Assembly: GCA_001871125.1 (NCBI GenBank)
Contig: MNXB01000005.1
Location: 1 to 61,766 of the forward strand
Length of the DNA stretch: 61,766 bases
Direction of reading: 5' to 3'
Origin: Elusimicrobia bacterium CG1_02_37_114
GTDB taxonomy: Bacteria; Elusimicrobiota; Endomicrobiia; CG1-02-37-114
The translations under genes were made by a program, and so were the position numbers. Below, one piece after another: positions 40,106-47,608 of the stretch; position 1 is the first letter of the stretch; every line of letters starts with the position of its first letter. The notes under the pieces are model-generated. The model was given only the letters and a program-made list of their open reading frames with translations. It was not told where the DNA came from and did not search any database.

Positions 40106-40714
40106 TCATACTTTGCTGATTATTTCAAGTAGGAGTGCTTTTGCTTTGGTGAATGCCTCTGCACGGTGGCTGATTTCATTTTTTAGTGTAGTTCCTAATT
40201 CGGCAAAGGTTTTATTGTGGTTTATTGGAATGAATACAGGGTCGTAGCCAAACCCGTAATCTCCGAACTCTTCAGTGGCAATATGCCCTTCTATTTTTCC
40301 TTCGGTAATAATGGTATCTTTCCCGGGCTGGCTTATGGCAACAGTACATCTGAACCTGGCGGTTCTTTTTTCAAAAGGGACACCTTCAAGTAGAGACAGC
40401 AGTTTTTTGTTGTTGTCAGCGTAAGTGCATCCGGCGCCGGCAAACCGTGCTGATAGCACACCCGGTTGTCCGTTTAAATAATCCACTTCCAGTCCGCTAT
40501 CGTCTGATATACTTAATAATTTAGTTACCTCAGCGGTGATTTCAGATTTCTTTTTTGCATTTTCTTCAAATGTTAATCCGTCTTCATCAATTTTTTTTAT
40601 TTCCGGAAACTGTGACAATGATAGGACATCTACATCAAGACTTGACAGGTCTTCTAAAAATGTCAGTATTTCTTTTAACTTATCCTGATTGTTGGTGGCT
40701 ACGACTATATACAT
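40106..40714 (-). CDS. rdgB: XTP/dITP pyrophosphatase (RdgB/HAM1)
   Basis: 202 aa, full length. It begins VVATNNQDKLKEI and contains TEVTKLLSISDDSGLEVDYL and GVLSARFAG, the active-site residues of the HAM1 family, then YDPVFIP and SHRAEAF. It removes deaminated purine triphosphates from the pool. It lies directly downstream of rph on the same strand, an arrangement common in bacteria. Confidence 0.96.
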   Translation of the reverse strand: MYIVVATNNQDKLKEILTFLEDLSSLDVDVLSLSQFPEIKKIDEDGLTFEENAKKKSEITAEVTKLLSISDDSGLEVDYLNGQPGVLSARFAGAGCTYADNNKKLLSLLEGVPFEKRTARFRCTVAISQPGKDTIITEGKIEGHIATEEFGDYGFGYDPVFIPINHNKTFAELGTTLKNEISHRAEAFTKAKALLLEIISKV

Positions 40715-40726
40715 TTTTTTGAGGAG

Positions 40727-41437
40727 TTAATCCTTCAGGATTTTACTTACAATTTTCCTCTGGGACTTAATAATTTTTCTTATACCTTTTCTGGCAAGTA
40801 ATAACATTCTGACTAATTCTTCCTGGCTGAACGTTTTTCCTTCAGCGGTGGACTGGACCTCTACGAATTTACCTCTGCCTGTTATCACGACGTTCATGTC
40901 AACCTGTGCTCTGTTATCCTCTTTTTCACACAGGTCTAATATTATCTTATCATCAACGATTCCTATGCTTACCGCTCCCAGATAATCCTTCAGGGGCAGT
41001 TTGGTGAATGCTCCGTCTTTCCTGAGTTTTGCAAGTGCCATGGTTAATGCTATGAATGCTCCGTTTATGGACGCTGTCCTTGTACCACCATCAGCCTGCA
41101 GGACATCACAATCAAGGGTTATTGTCCGTCTGCCAAGTTTTTCCAAATCAACCACAGCCCGCAGTGACCGTCCTATTAACCTTTGTATTTCCTGTGTCCT
41201 GCCTGAATTTACTGATTTTCTTCTTGAAGTTCTCTTACTACCTGCACGTGGAAGCATACCGTATTCAGCTGTTATCCAGCCGATATTTTTTTCTTCGCAG
41301 AACGGCGGGACCCTGTCTTCTCCGATGGTAGCAGTGCATAAAACTTTTGTATTGCCCATCTGGAATAAACAGGAGCCCTCGGTGTGTTTCATATAGTCCG
41401 GAATAATTTTAATTTTTCTAAGTTTTGTTTTCAACAT
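40727..41437 (-). CDS. rph: Ribonuclease PH
   Basis: 236 aa. EGSCLFQMGNTKVLC, GWITAEYGMLPRAGSKRTSR, IQRLIGRSLRAVVDL, LDCDVLQADGGTRTASI and QSTAEGKTFSQEEL are classical RNase PH segments in order. It trims tRNA 3' ends by phosphorolysis. It lies beside rdgB as usual. Confidence 0.97.
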   Translation of the reverse strand: MLKTKLRKIKIIPDYMKHTEGSCLFQMGNTKVLCTATIGEDRVPPFCEEKNIGWITAEYGMLPRAGSKRTSRRKSVNSGRTQEIQRLIGRSLRAVVDLEKLGRRTITLDCDVLQADGGTRTASINGAFIALTMALAKLRKDGAFTKLPLKDYLGAVSIGIVDDKIILDLCEKEDNRAQVDMNVVITGRGKFVEVQSTAEGKTFSQEELVRMLLLARKGIRKIIKSQRKIVSKILKD

Positions 41438-41454
41438 TGCCTCCTTTACTTTAT

Positions 41455-42336
41455 TTATTCTATATTACTGAATATCTTATTGAGTTCTTTGAGAGTTTTA
41501 TCCATGCTGAATGATTTTCTCTCTCCAAGCGTCAAAACATCGAGAAGTTCGGCTTCAATGCGTGAGTTCATATCGCTGATTTCTTTTTCTGAACGTCCCA
41601 TATTGGTGCGGTATTTTTTAAGATTTCCGTCAAATTTATCTTCGGATAGTTTTCTTTTAAACAAATCCAGTAGTTCTTTATCATTGAAGTTAAAACCCGT
41701 CCTGATTAAATATCCAAGGTCATAAAAATCGCGGGGTGCTACAGTAAGACGTGTAGCAGCTGCCCGCATTTTTTCTGCGACAAGTTCCTTAATCGCAAGG
41801 CAACTGACCATTCCTCCTTCAAACAACGGTTCTTTCGTAAAAGGGTGCAGGAATTTATGGTTAATTTTCTGTCTTGATACTGTCAGGAGCGGATTAAACC
41901 GTAATCCCATCTCAAGTTTTATTGATTGTTTTTTATTCAGGACAACGGAATTATAGTCAACATAAAAAATATATTGAGTGGACTGGTTAAACCCGGATTT
42001 GTCAATATTTTCAATCCTCATATTGAACTTTTCGGCATATTCCCTGATTTTATTTTTTACCGGTTTAATTAGATTACTGCGGATTGTACGTGTAATCTCA
42101 CCTGCAGGCAATATCATTGAAAAATCCAAATCCTCGCTTAAGCGATAATAGGAGTAATATATTTTACTCAGGCAAGTCCCTCCCTTGAAAATAAGATTAT
42201 CATTTAGACTATTAATATCTGAAAGCAGAAGCGTAATGTAATAATCTTTTTCCAAAAGATTTAACGGAAATCCACTTTGTGCCGAAGTCCTTTCAAGCAA
42301 TTTTAAAAACTCTTCCCTGTTATTGTGCATCATCAA
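41455..42336 (-). CDS. abiEii: AbiEii-type nucleotidyltransferase toxin
   Basis: 293 aa. FKGGTCLSKIYYSYYRLSEDLDFSM is the Pol-beta-like loop (GGTxxxKxY) with DLDF metal residues near residue 65; RFNPLLTVSRQKI and EPLFEGGMVSCLAIKELVAEKMRAAATR follow as in AbiEii/AbiGii. Such enzymes add nucleotides to tRNA acceptor stems and cause dormancy or abortive infection. It overlaps the upstream AbiEi-like antitoxin by 17 bp. Confidence 0.9.
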   Translation of the reverse strand: MMMHNNREEFLKLLERTSAQSGFPLNLLEKDYYITLLLSDINSLNDNLIFKGGTCLSKIYYSYYRLSEDLDFSMILPAGEITRTIRSNLIKPVKNKIREYAEKFNMRIENIDKSGFNQSTQYIFYVDYNSVVLNKKQSIKLEMGLRFNPLLTVSRQKINHKFLHPFTKEPLFEGGMVSCLAIKELVAEKMRAAATRLTVAPRDFYDLGYLIRTGFNFNDKELLDLFKRKLSEDKFDGNLKKYRTNMGRSEKEISDMNSRIEAELLDVLTLGERKSFSMDKTLKELNKIFSNIE

Positions 42337-43105
42337 TAATAATTCTCCATTGCGGATTAATCGTGCCCTTTCGTGATTTAGAAGCGTATAAAGTAATTAA
42401 CGCAGTATTTCTTATACTTCTCATTAACGGGGATAGCAGGGCGTTTGACACACCGCATTTTTCAAGAAAATACCCTATACGTTTACGCGTAGAAATGCCG
42501 GGGAATTTAAGAGCATAGCTTATAAGCCTCTTAATATTGGTATCTTTGTTGCTTACCTGTTTTTTTATTATTTCAAAAACATTCTTTAGACTGCCTATGG
42601 GGTCAGGGAAGTAAACCAAATCAACGAGCGTTCTTTCCCGATCGCTGACCAGGACTTCCGAATTTTGAATTTTTATTTTAGTAAGCCCGTACATCCGGCA
42701 CGGTGAAACCTTCAACAGTTTAAAAGATACACCGGATATGATACGTTCCCTCTGGAGCGAAGTATTTAATACATAAAATGTTTGAAAAATCTGTTCTGTA
42801 AAACCATAGTAATTATACATCATTGAATAACCTACATAATAGTTACCTTTAGGAAAGAGAACAGGGGGAATCAGGAATTCATTAATTCGGGTTCCATCGG
42901 GACCCGCTTCAAGCGGAGAAAAATAATATACCCCTCTCGTAATGGGTTTTAAAATCCCCTTTTTCTTCAATTGGTAAATAACCTGGCGGGTTAATACTAA
43001 CTTTCCGAAAAGACGATTAAACTGTTCATTCGTAATAATGCTGACCTTTTCGTAAGTTAATCGGGCTATAACCTCTGATTCTTTAGGACCTAAATATTGA
43101 GGCAT
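42320..43105 (-). CDS. abiEi: AbiEi-type antitoxin/regulator
   Basis: 261 aa with an N-terminal winged HTH (LVLTRQVIYQLKKKGILKPITRGVYYFSPL) that binds the promoter and an effector domain (RTLVDLVYFPDPIGSL, a family hallmark). Type IV antitoxins of this family repress their own operon. A 35-nt palindrome lies just upstream at 43116-43150. Confidence 0.88.
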   Translation of the reverse strand: MPQYLGPKESEVIARLTYEKVSIITNEQFNRLFGKLVLTRQVIYQLKKKGILKPITRGVYYFSPLEAGPDGTRINEFLIPPVLFPKGNYYVGYSMMYNYYGFTEQIFQTFYVLNTSLQRERIISGVSFKLLKVSPCRMYGLTKIKIQNSEVLVSDRERTLVDLVYFPDPIGSLKNVFEIIKKQVSNKDTNIKRLISYALKFPGISTRKRIGYFLEKCGVSNALLSPLMRSIRNTALITLYASKSRKGTINPQWRIIIDDAQ

Positions 43106-43115
43106 TGTATTTATA

Positions 43116-43181
43116 TTTACCTTGTTCGTTTAATAAACGATTAACGTAAATATTTATACAATATAAAAAATGAAAAGTCAA
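43116..43181 (-). promoter_or_regulatory. abiE promoter and operator palindrome
   Basis: Minus strand TTGACT (43181-43176), 17 nt, TATAAA (43158-43153). Downstream is TCGTTTA-T-TAAACGA (43140-43126) inside a 35-nt imperfect palindrome with 14 of 17 arm positions matched (43150-43116). It is the expected AbiEi operator. Confidence 0.65.
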
Positions 43182-43227
43182 ATTTTTAGATATTAATGGT
43201 CGCTGTCCCTATTTTTCCTGCCGCACA

Positions 43228-43728
43228 TCAGCGGTAGTTGATAAACTGGAGGGGCAGAGGGAAATCAATGCTTTTCAGATAAGTTATTACTGCCTGCAGG
43301 TCATCCTTTTTTGCCGAGGACACCCGCACCTTTATATCATCAATCTGTGCCTGGATGCTTCTCATGTTTAAATCCTTGATAATTTTCACAAGGTCTTTTG
43401 CTTTGTCCCTGGGCAGGCCCATGACAATATCAATGTTCTGGCGGACGGTGTCCCCTGTGGCTTTTTCGGGATTTTTTATGTCCAGGGCTTTTGGGGAAAC
43501 CCCCCGCTTTGCCAGTTTGCCGGATAAAAGTTCCCGCACAACGCGAAGTTTATAATCATCATCCGAAATAATCGTGACTTTCTTTGCCGTGCGGTCGAAA
43601 TCTATGGAAGATTTGCTGTTCTTGAAATCAAACCTCTGCGCAATTTCCTTAAGCGCCTGGTTTACTGCATTGTCGAATTCCTGCATGTTGACTTCTGAAA
43701 CGATGTCAAAGGAAAAATTGTTAGCCAT
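43228..43728 (-). CDS. yajQ: YajQ-family nucleotide-binding protein
   Basis: 166 aa, full length. SFDIVSEVNMQEFDNAVNQALKEI and RFDFKNSKSSIDF open the family, and the second repeat is VKIIKDLNMRSIQAQIDDIKVRVSS. YajQ-type proteins bind cyclic di-GMP or nucleotides and influence translation and virulence. It follows the type I R-M genes on the same strand with a 28-nt gap. Confidence 0.95.
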   Translation of the reverse strand: MANNFSFDIVSEVNMQEFDNAVNQALKEIAQRFDFKNSKSSIDFDRTAKKVTIISDDDYKLRVVRELLSGKLAKRGVSPKALDIKNPEKATGDTVRQNIDIVMGLPRDKAKDLVKIIKDLNMRSIQAQIDDIKVRVSSAKKDDLQAVITYLKSIDFPLPLQFINYR

Positions 43729-43756
43729 TTTATTTGCCCTTTCTCCCTCACCAAAT

Positions 43757-44896
43757 TCACTGAAATAATTCGCCTTTGAAAGATTTTTGCATGAGGGAAT
43801 TGAATAAATTATTGAGTTCTTTTTCTGACTCTTTTTGTTTTTCTTTTAGTTTTTCTACTTTTTGGACAATATCAGCAAATTTATGCTGAAGTTCTATCGG
43901 AGGAACCACTAATTGAATACGTTCCATAATGTCCATAGTAAGATATTTAGTATTTGAACCGATTGATCTATTTTTAAGAATATTTAATTGGTTTTCAAGA
44001 GAAATTTTAAAAAATTCATACGAATTATTAGAGTCTTTCAAAGTAAGAATGTAAGTTCTTTGATAAGCATTGAATTTACCTTTGTAATGCTTAACTGAAT
44101 ATTCTGCGGTTGCATTATTCCCTGACAAAATAAGTGCTTCTTGATCAAAAGCAAAATCATTAATCGCAAATGTTTTTCTTGAACAAGTAAAAAATGGATA
44201 TAAACCATTTTCTTTAGCTGCATTTGCATTCAACTTACCTGTTTTAATATAGAATATTTCGGTCATGTTTTTTATTAAATATGTTTCTTTAAACATTTTG
44301 AGGAAAGTAGATTTGAGGAATTCGTCGGTGAGACGGTTTGCTTCTTTGCGTTTTTCTATAGATGATTCGCATTTTTCAAGAATTGAAGCTGTTTTTTGTT
44401 GAATATTAAGATCTGGTAATGAAATTTTTATAGATTTTATATCTTGCTGGTTTAGACTTGACTGGTTTACTGCTTTCTTACATCTCGTACTGAAATATTC
44501 TCTAATATTATTAGATTTTAGTAAATATAAAAGATATTTTGGAAAAGCTATATTTTGTCGTGGTCTTAGAAGTAGTAGATTAATACCGTGTATTAAAACT
44601 TCTGGTATTCCTTCATAAATAGCAGTTTTACCGATATGTTCTGTTGAGTTTATATGGCTAAATAAAATGTCGCCATTTTGTAGTCTATATCTTTCCAAAT
44701 CCGCATCTAAAATTTGCGAATATTTGACTCTTTCAATATCAATAACTCCATTTGAAATGGTCTCAATCCTAGTGATAGGATAACCTATCATTTTTTCACT
44801 CTGTTTTACGTTAATACCATTCCTTATAAATTCAATTACCTCTTCCAATTTGTAATTTTTCAATTGATTGTCTCTTACTTTATGGTATTTAAACAA
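43757..44896 (-). CDS. hsdS: Type I restriction-modification specificity subunit
   Basis: 379 aa. Two target-recognition repeats are visible by their conserved boundaries: LNIQQKTASILEKCESSIEKRKEANRL (central helix) and IELQHKFADIVQKVEKLKEKQKESEKEL (C-terminal helix), each after a variable domain. It determines the DNA site of the complex. It overlaps hsdM by 22 bp. Confidence 0.92.
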   Translation of the reverse strand: MFKYHKVRDNQLKNYKLEEVIEFIRNGINVKQSEKMIGYPITRIETISNGVIDIERVKYSQILDADLERYRLQNGDILFSHINSTEHIGKTAIYEGIPEVLIHGINLLLLRPRQNIAFPKYLLYLLKSNNIREYFSTRCKKAVNQSSLNQQDIKSIKISLPDLNIQQKTASILEKCESSIEKRKEANRLTDEFLKSTFLKMFKETYLIKNMTEIFYIKTGKLNANAAKENGLYPFFTCSRKTFAINDFAFDQEALILSGNNATAEYSVKHYKGKFNAYQRTYILTLKDSNNSYEFFKISLENQLNILKNRSIGSNTKYLTMDIMERIQLVVPPIELQHKFADIVQKVEKLKEKQKESEKELNNLFNSLMQKSFKGELFQ

Positions 44897-46398
44897 TTGG
44901 TTATTTCTTCAATATTTCTTTCTATTTCCTTTTCTAATTCTGATACATGTCTCATTATCATTTCTGGTTTTTCGTATTGGATTTCTTCGTATTCAATGGG
45001 TTTGTAACGGGAAATGGATAGGTCAAAATTGTTTTTCTTTATTTCCTCGTAGTCAACCCAGAGCCATTTTTCACCTTTCTTGGGTTGCTTGTTTTTATTT
45101 CTTGTTTTCCATTTTTCTATTATGTCGGGGATATCGTTCTGTTCAATCTTCGTTCTTTTATCATCAAGAGAATATCCGTCTGCCTGCATATCGTAGAACC
45201 ATACTTTACCTGTCTTTTCACCTTTTGTAAATACAAGAACAGCAGTTGAAACACCGGCGTAGGGCTTGAACACTCCTGATGGCATTGAAATAATTGCTTC
45301 AAGTCCACATTTTTCAAGTATCATTTTTCTTATTTCAACATGAGCATTGCTTGAACCAAAAAGGACACCGTCAGGAACGATTACGCCGCATCGTCCTCCG
45401 GGAATAAGCATGTTTACAAAAAGATTTAGGAATAAAAGTTCTGTTTTAGGGGTTTTACTTTTTCCTGTTATTGTTAAATCCTCTGCAATATCACTCCTGT
45501 CAACATTTCCTTTAAATGGAGGATTTGCAAGGATTATATCATATAAGTTTCTTTCCCTGAAACTTTTTGAGAGCGTATCCGCATACCTGACATTAGGGTT
45601 TCCGATACCGTGAAGAACCATATTCATCAAACCAATCCTTACCATTGTTGTGTCAAAATCATACCCGTAAAAAGTCTTATTCCACAGGAAATTCCAGTGT
45701 TTTTTATCAACTATTTTATCACCAATCAATTTATGCGGTGCACCATCTTCGTCATATTCCATGCTTTCAGGATCAGTGTTTTCTTTTAAAATATGGTTAT
45801 ACGCACCTATTAAAAAACCGGAAGTTCCACAGGCAGGGTCGCAAATCTTATTGCCAAGTTTCGGGTCAACAAGTTCAACAATCATTCTTATTATATGTCT
45901 TGGGGTACGGAATTGCCCGTTTTTACCGGATTGGGAAATTTCACTTAAAAGGTATTCATATATATCCCCCTGGATATCTATTCCCTGGCTGGAAATATTT
46001 AATTCGTCTATAATTTTTACTGCTTCCTGCAAAAGTGATGGTCGGGGGATGAGGAATACAGCATCTTTCATTGATTCTGAATAAAAATTGCCTTCACCTT
46101 TAAGTTCTTTTATAAACTGGAAAACAACTTCCCTGACATGTTTGAGCATTGTTTCAGCGTCAAAATGCATCCAGTGAGACCAGCGACAATTATCCTGCCC
46201 TTTAAAAATAGATGTATAACTCTGTCCCCTTCTCTGGGCAGAATTCTTTTGTTGGTTATCCATATCCTCAAGTCGTTTCATAAAAATAAGATAGGACATC
46301 TGTTCAATAGCAGTAAGGGGATTGGCAATACCACCCTCCCAGAACATTTTCCAGAGTTTATCTATTTTACTTTTTACTTCAGGATGAGCGTTTAACAT
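44875..46398 (-). CDS. hsdM: Type I restriction-modification methyltransferase subunit
   Basis: 507 aa. The N6-adenine methylase motifs are clear: CDPACGTSGFLIGAYNHIL (motif I, near 190), DIILANPPFKG (motif IV, NPPF) near 290, and the N-terminal four-helix bundle (LWKMFWEGGIANPLTAIEQMSY). It methylates the recognised site. Promoter 46486-46514 with AATAGGGTAT repeats lies upstream. Confidence 0.96.
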   Translation of the reverse strand: MLNAHPEVKSKIDKLWKMFWEGGIANPLTAIEQMSYLIFMKRLEDMDNQQKNSAQRRGQSYTSIFKGQDNCRWSHWMHFDAETMLKHVREVVFQFIKELKGEGNFYSESMKDAVFLIPRPSLLQEAVKIIDELNISSQGIDIQGDIYEYLLSEISQSGKNGQFRTPRHIIRMIVELVDPKLGNKICDPACGTSGFLIGAYNHILKENTDPESMEYDEDGAPHKLIGDKIVDKKHWNFLWNKTFYGYDFDTTMVRIGLMNMVLHGIGNPNVRYADTLSKSFRERNLYDIILANPPFKGNVDRSDIAEDLTITGKSKTPKTELLFLNLFVNMLIPGGRCGVIVPDGVLFGSSNAHVEIRKMILEKCGLEAIISMPSGVFKPYAGVSTAVLVFTKGEKTGKVWFYDMQADGYSLDDKRTKIEQNDIPDIIEKWKTRNKNKQPKKGEKWLWVDYEEIKKNNFDLSISRYKPIEYEEIQYEKPEMIMRHVSELEKEIERNIEEITNCLNTIK

Positions 46399-46467
46399 AT
46401 AAAAAATTCCTTAAAATGGATTTATTTAGAACAACCATGGTTTTAATGGGGTAATAACTAATATATA

Positions 46468-46522
46468 ATACCCTATTTAATTAGAATTATACCCTATTTT
46501 AGCGTTAATGTCAATAGGGTAT
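46468..46522 (-). promoter_or_regulatory. hsdMS promoter with repeated AATAGGGTAT operator-like sites
   Basis: Minus strand TTGACA (46514-46509), 17 nt, TATAAT (46491-46486). ATACCCTATTT occurs on the plus strand at 46468-46478 and 46489-46499 and inverted at 46513-46522, overlapping both promoter elements; a fourth copy lies at 46555 in the end of fic. This suggests a repressor operator. Confidence 0.65.
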
Positions 46523-46543
46523 TTAAAATATATTTTGCCCCAT

Positions 46544-47599
46544 TTAAACATCAATTACCCTATTTTTCTCCCACTTTGCATTTCTACCAATACCAGAGGA
46601 CTTTATTTTGTTTTCATCTCTTAGCTGGCGCAATATTTTTCTAATCATATCACGAGTAACATTCGGACAGTTTTTTTCAAGGTCTGAAATTGAGAAAGGT
46701 TTTATAAATCTATCTATTGCGGATTTAACTTGTTCTGTTTTGGAGCCTTTGCCTTTAAATGAACCAACTCGTGATTCAAATTCTTTATAAGCGGCAATGA
46801 GCACACCGTAAAAGTAATTAAACCATGGAAAAATATCATGTTGTGATTGGTGCCATTCTTTTGAAGAAGATTCAAGGGCATCGTAATAACTTGATTTAGA
46901 TTGTTCAATAATCCTTTCAATACTTATGTATTTTCCGACCTTATAGCCTTTTTGGTATAAGAGTAACAGAGTCAATAATCTTGATATTCTGCCATTTCCG
47001 TCTTTGAAAGGATGAATACACAGAAAATCAAATACGAAAAGCGGTATTAGTACAAGAGGGTCATTGTATTCATTTTCTGAATAGTCCTTATATAAAGAAA
47101 TAAGTTTGTTCATGTATTCTGGTGTTTCAAAAGCAGCTACTGGTTTAAATTTTAAGACCCTAGTACCATCGGGATACTTGTCAACAATTTCGTTGTCCCA
47201 TTTTTTCCAGGAACCTGACGGGATATCGGTGTATCTATACAGCATTGAATGAAACTGTAAAATTACATTTTCTAATACCGGAATGTCTTCGTGAGATTGA
47301 TGTATAAGATTAAGTACGTCCCTGTATCCTGCAATTTCCTGTTCCGGCCTTACTTTTGGTTTAGCATTTGCCTTGACTATAGCTTCTATCCGGTTGTGTT
47401 GAGCTATAATACCTTCTATTCTATTTGAAGATTCTGTGCTTTCAACTATTGCACTTTCAAGTAACTTCTCAAGAATATCAGGGGACTGCCTGATATAGAG
47501 TTCTTGCTTGCCCTTATATTCGCCGATAGCTCTGAGTGTTGATATTATCTCGCTTGGAAATTTTAATTGTTTAAAATAATTTTCTTCAAATGATTTCAT
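46544..47599 (-). CDS. fic: Fic-domain protein (class II-like)
   Basis: 351 aa. The catalytic motif HPFKDGNGRISRLL (HPFxxGNGR) lies near residue 210, and ESSNRIEGI near residue 60 matches the inhibitory (S/T)xxxE(G/N) helix of class II Fic proteins. A C-terminal winged-HTH-like segment (NVTRDMIRKILRQLRDENKI) could bind DNA. Fic enzymes AMPylate proteins. It sits inside the R-M operon between hsdR and hsdM, and its own 3' end carries one copy of the AATAGGGTAT motif. Confidence 0.9.
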   Translation of the reverse strand: MKSFEENYFKQLKFPSEIISTLRAIGEYKGKQELYIRQSPDILEKLLESAIVESTESSNRIEGIIAQHNRIEAIVKANAKPKVRPEQEIAGYRDVLNLIHQSHEDIPVLENVILQFHSMLYRYTDIPSGSWKKWDNEIVDKYPDGTRVLKFKPVAAFETPEYMNKLISLYKDYSENEYNDPLVLIPLFVFDFLCIHPFKDGNGRISRLLTLLLLYQKGYKVGKYISIERIIEQSKSSYYDALESSSKEWHQSQHDIFPWFNYFYGVLIAAYKEFESRVGSFKGKGSKTEQVKSAIDRFIKPFSISDLEKNCPNVTRDMIRKILRQLRDENKIKSSGIGRNAKWEKNRVIDV

Positions 47600-47608
47600 A
47601 ATTACCCC

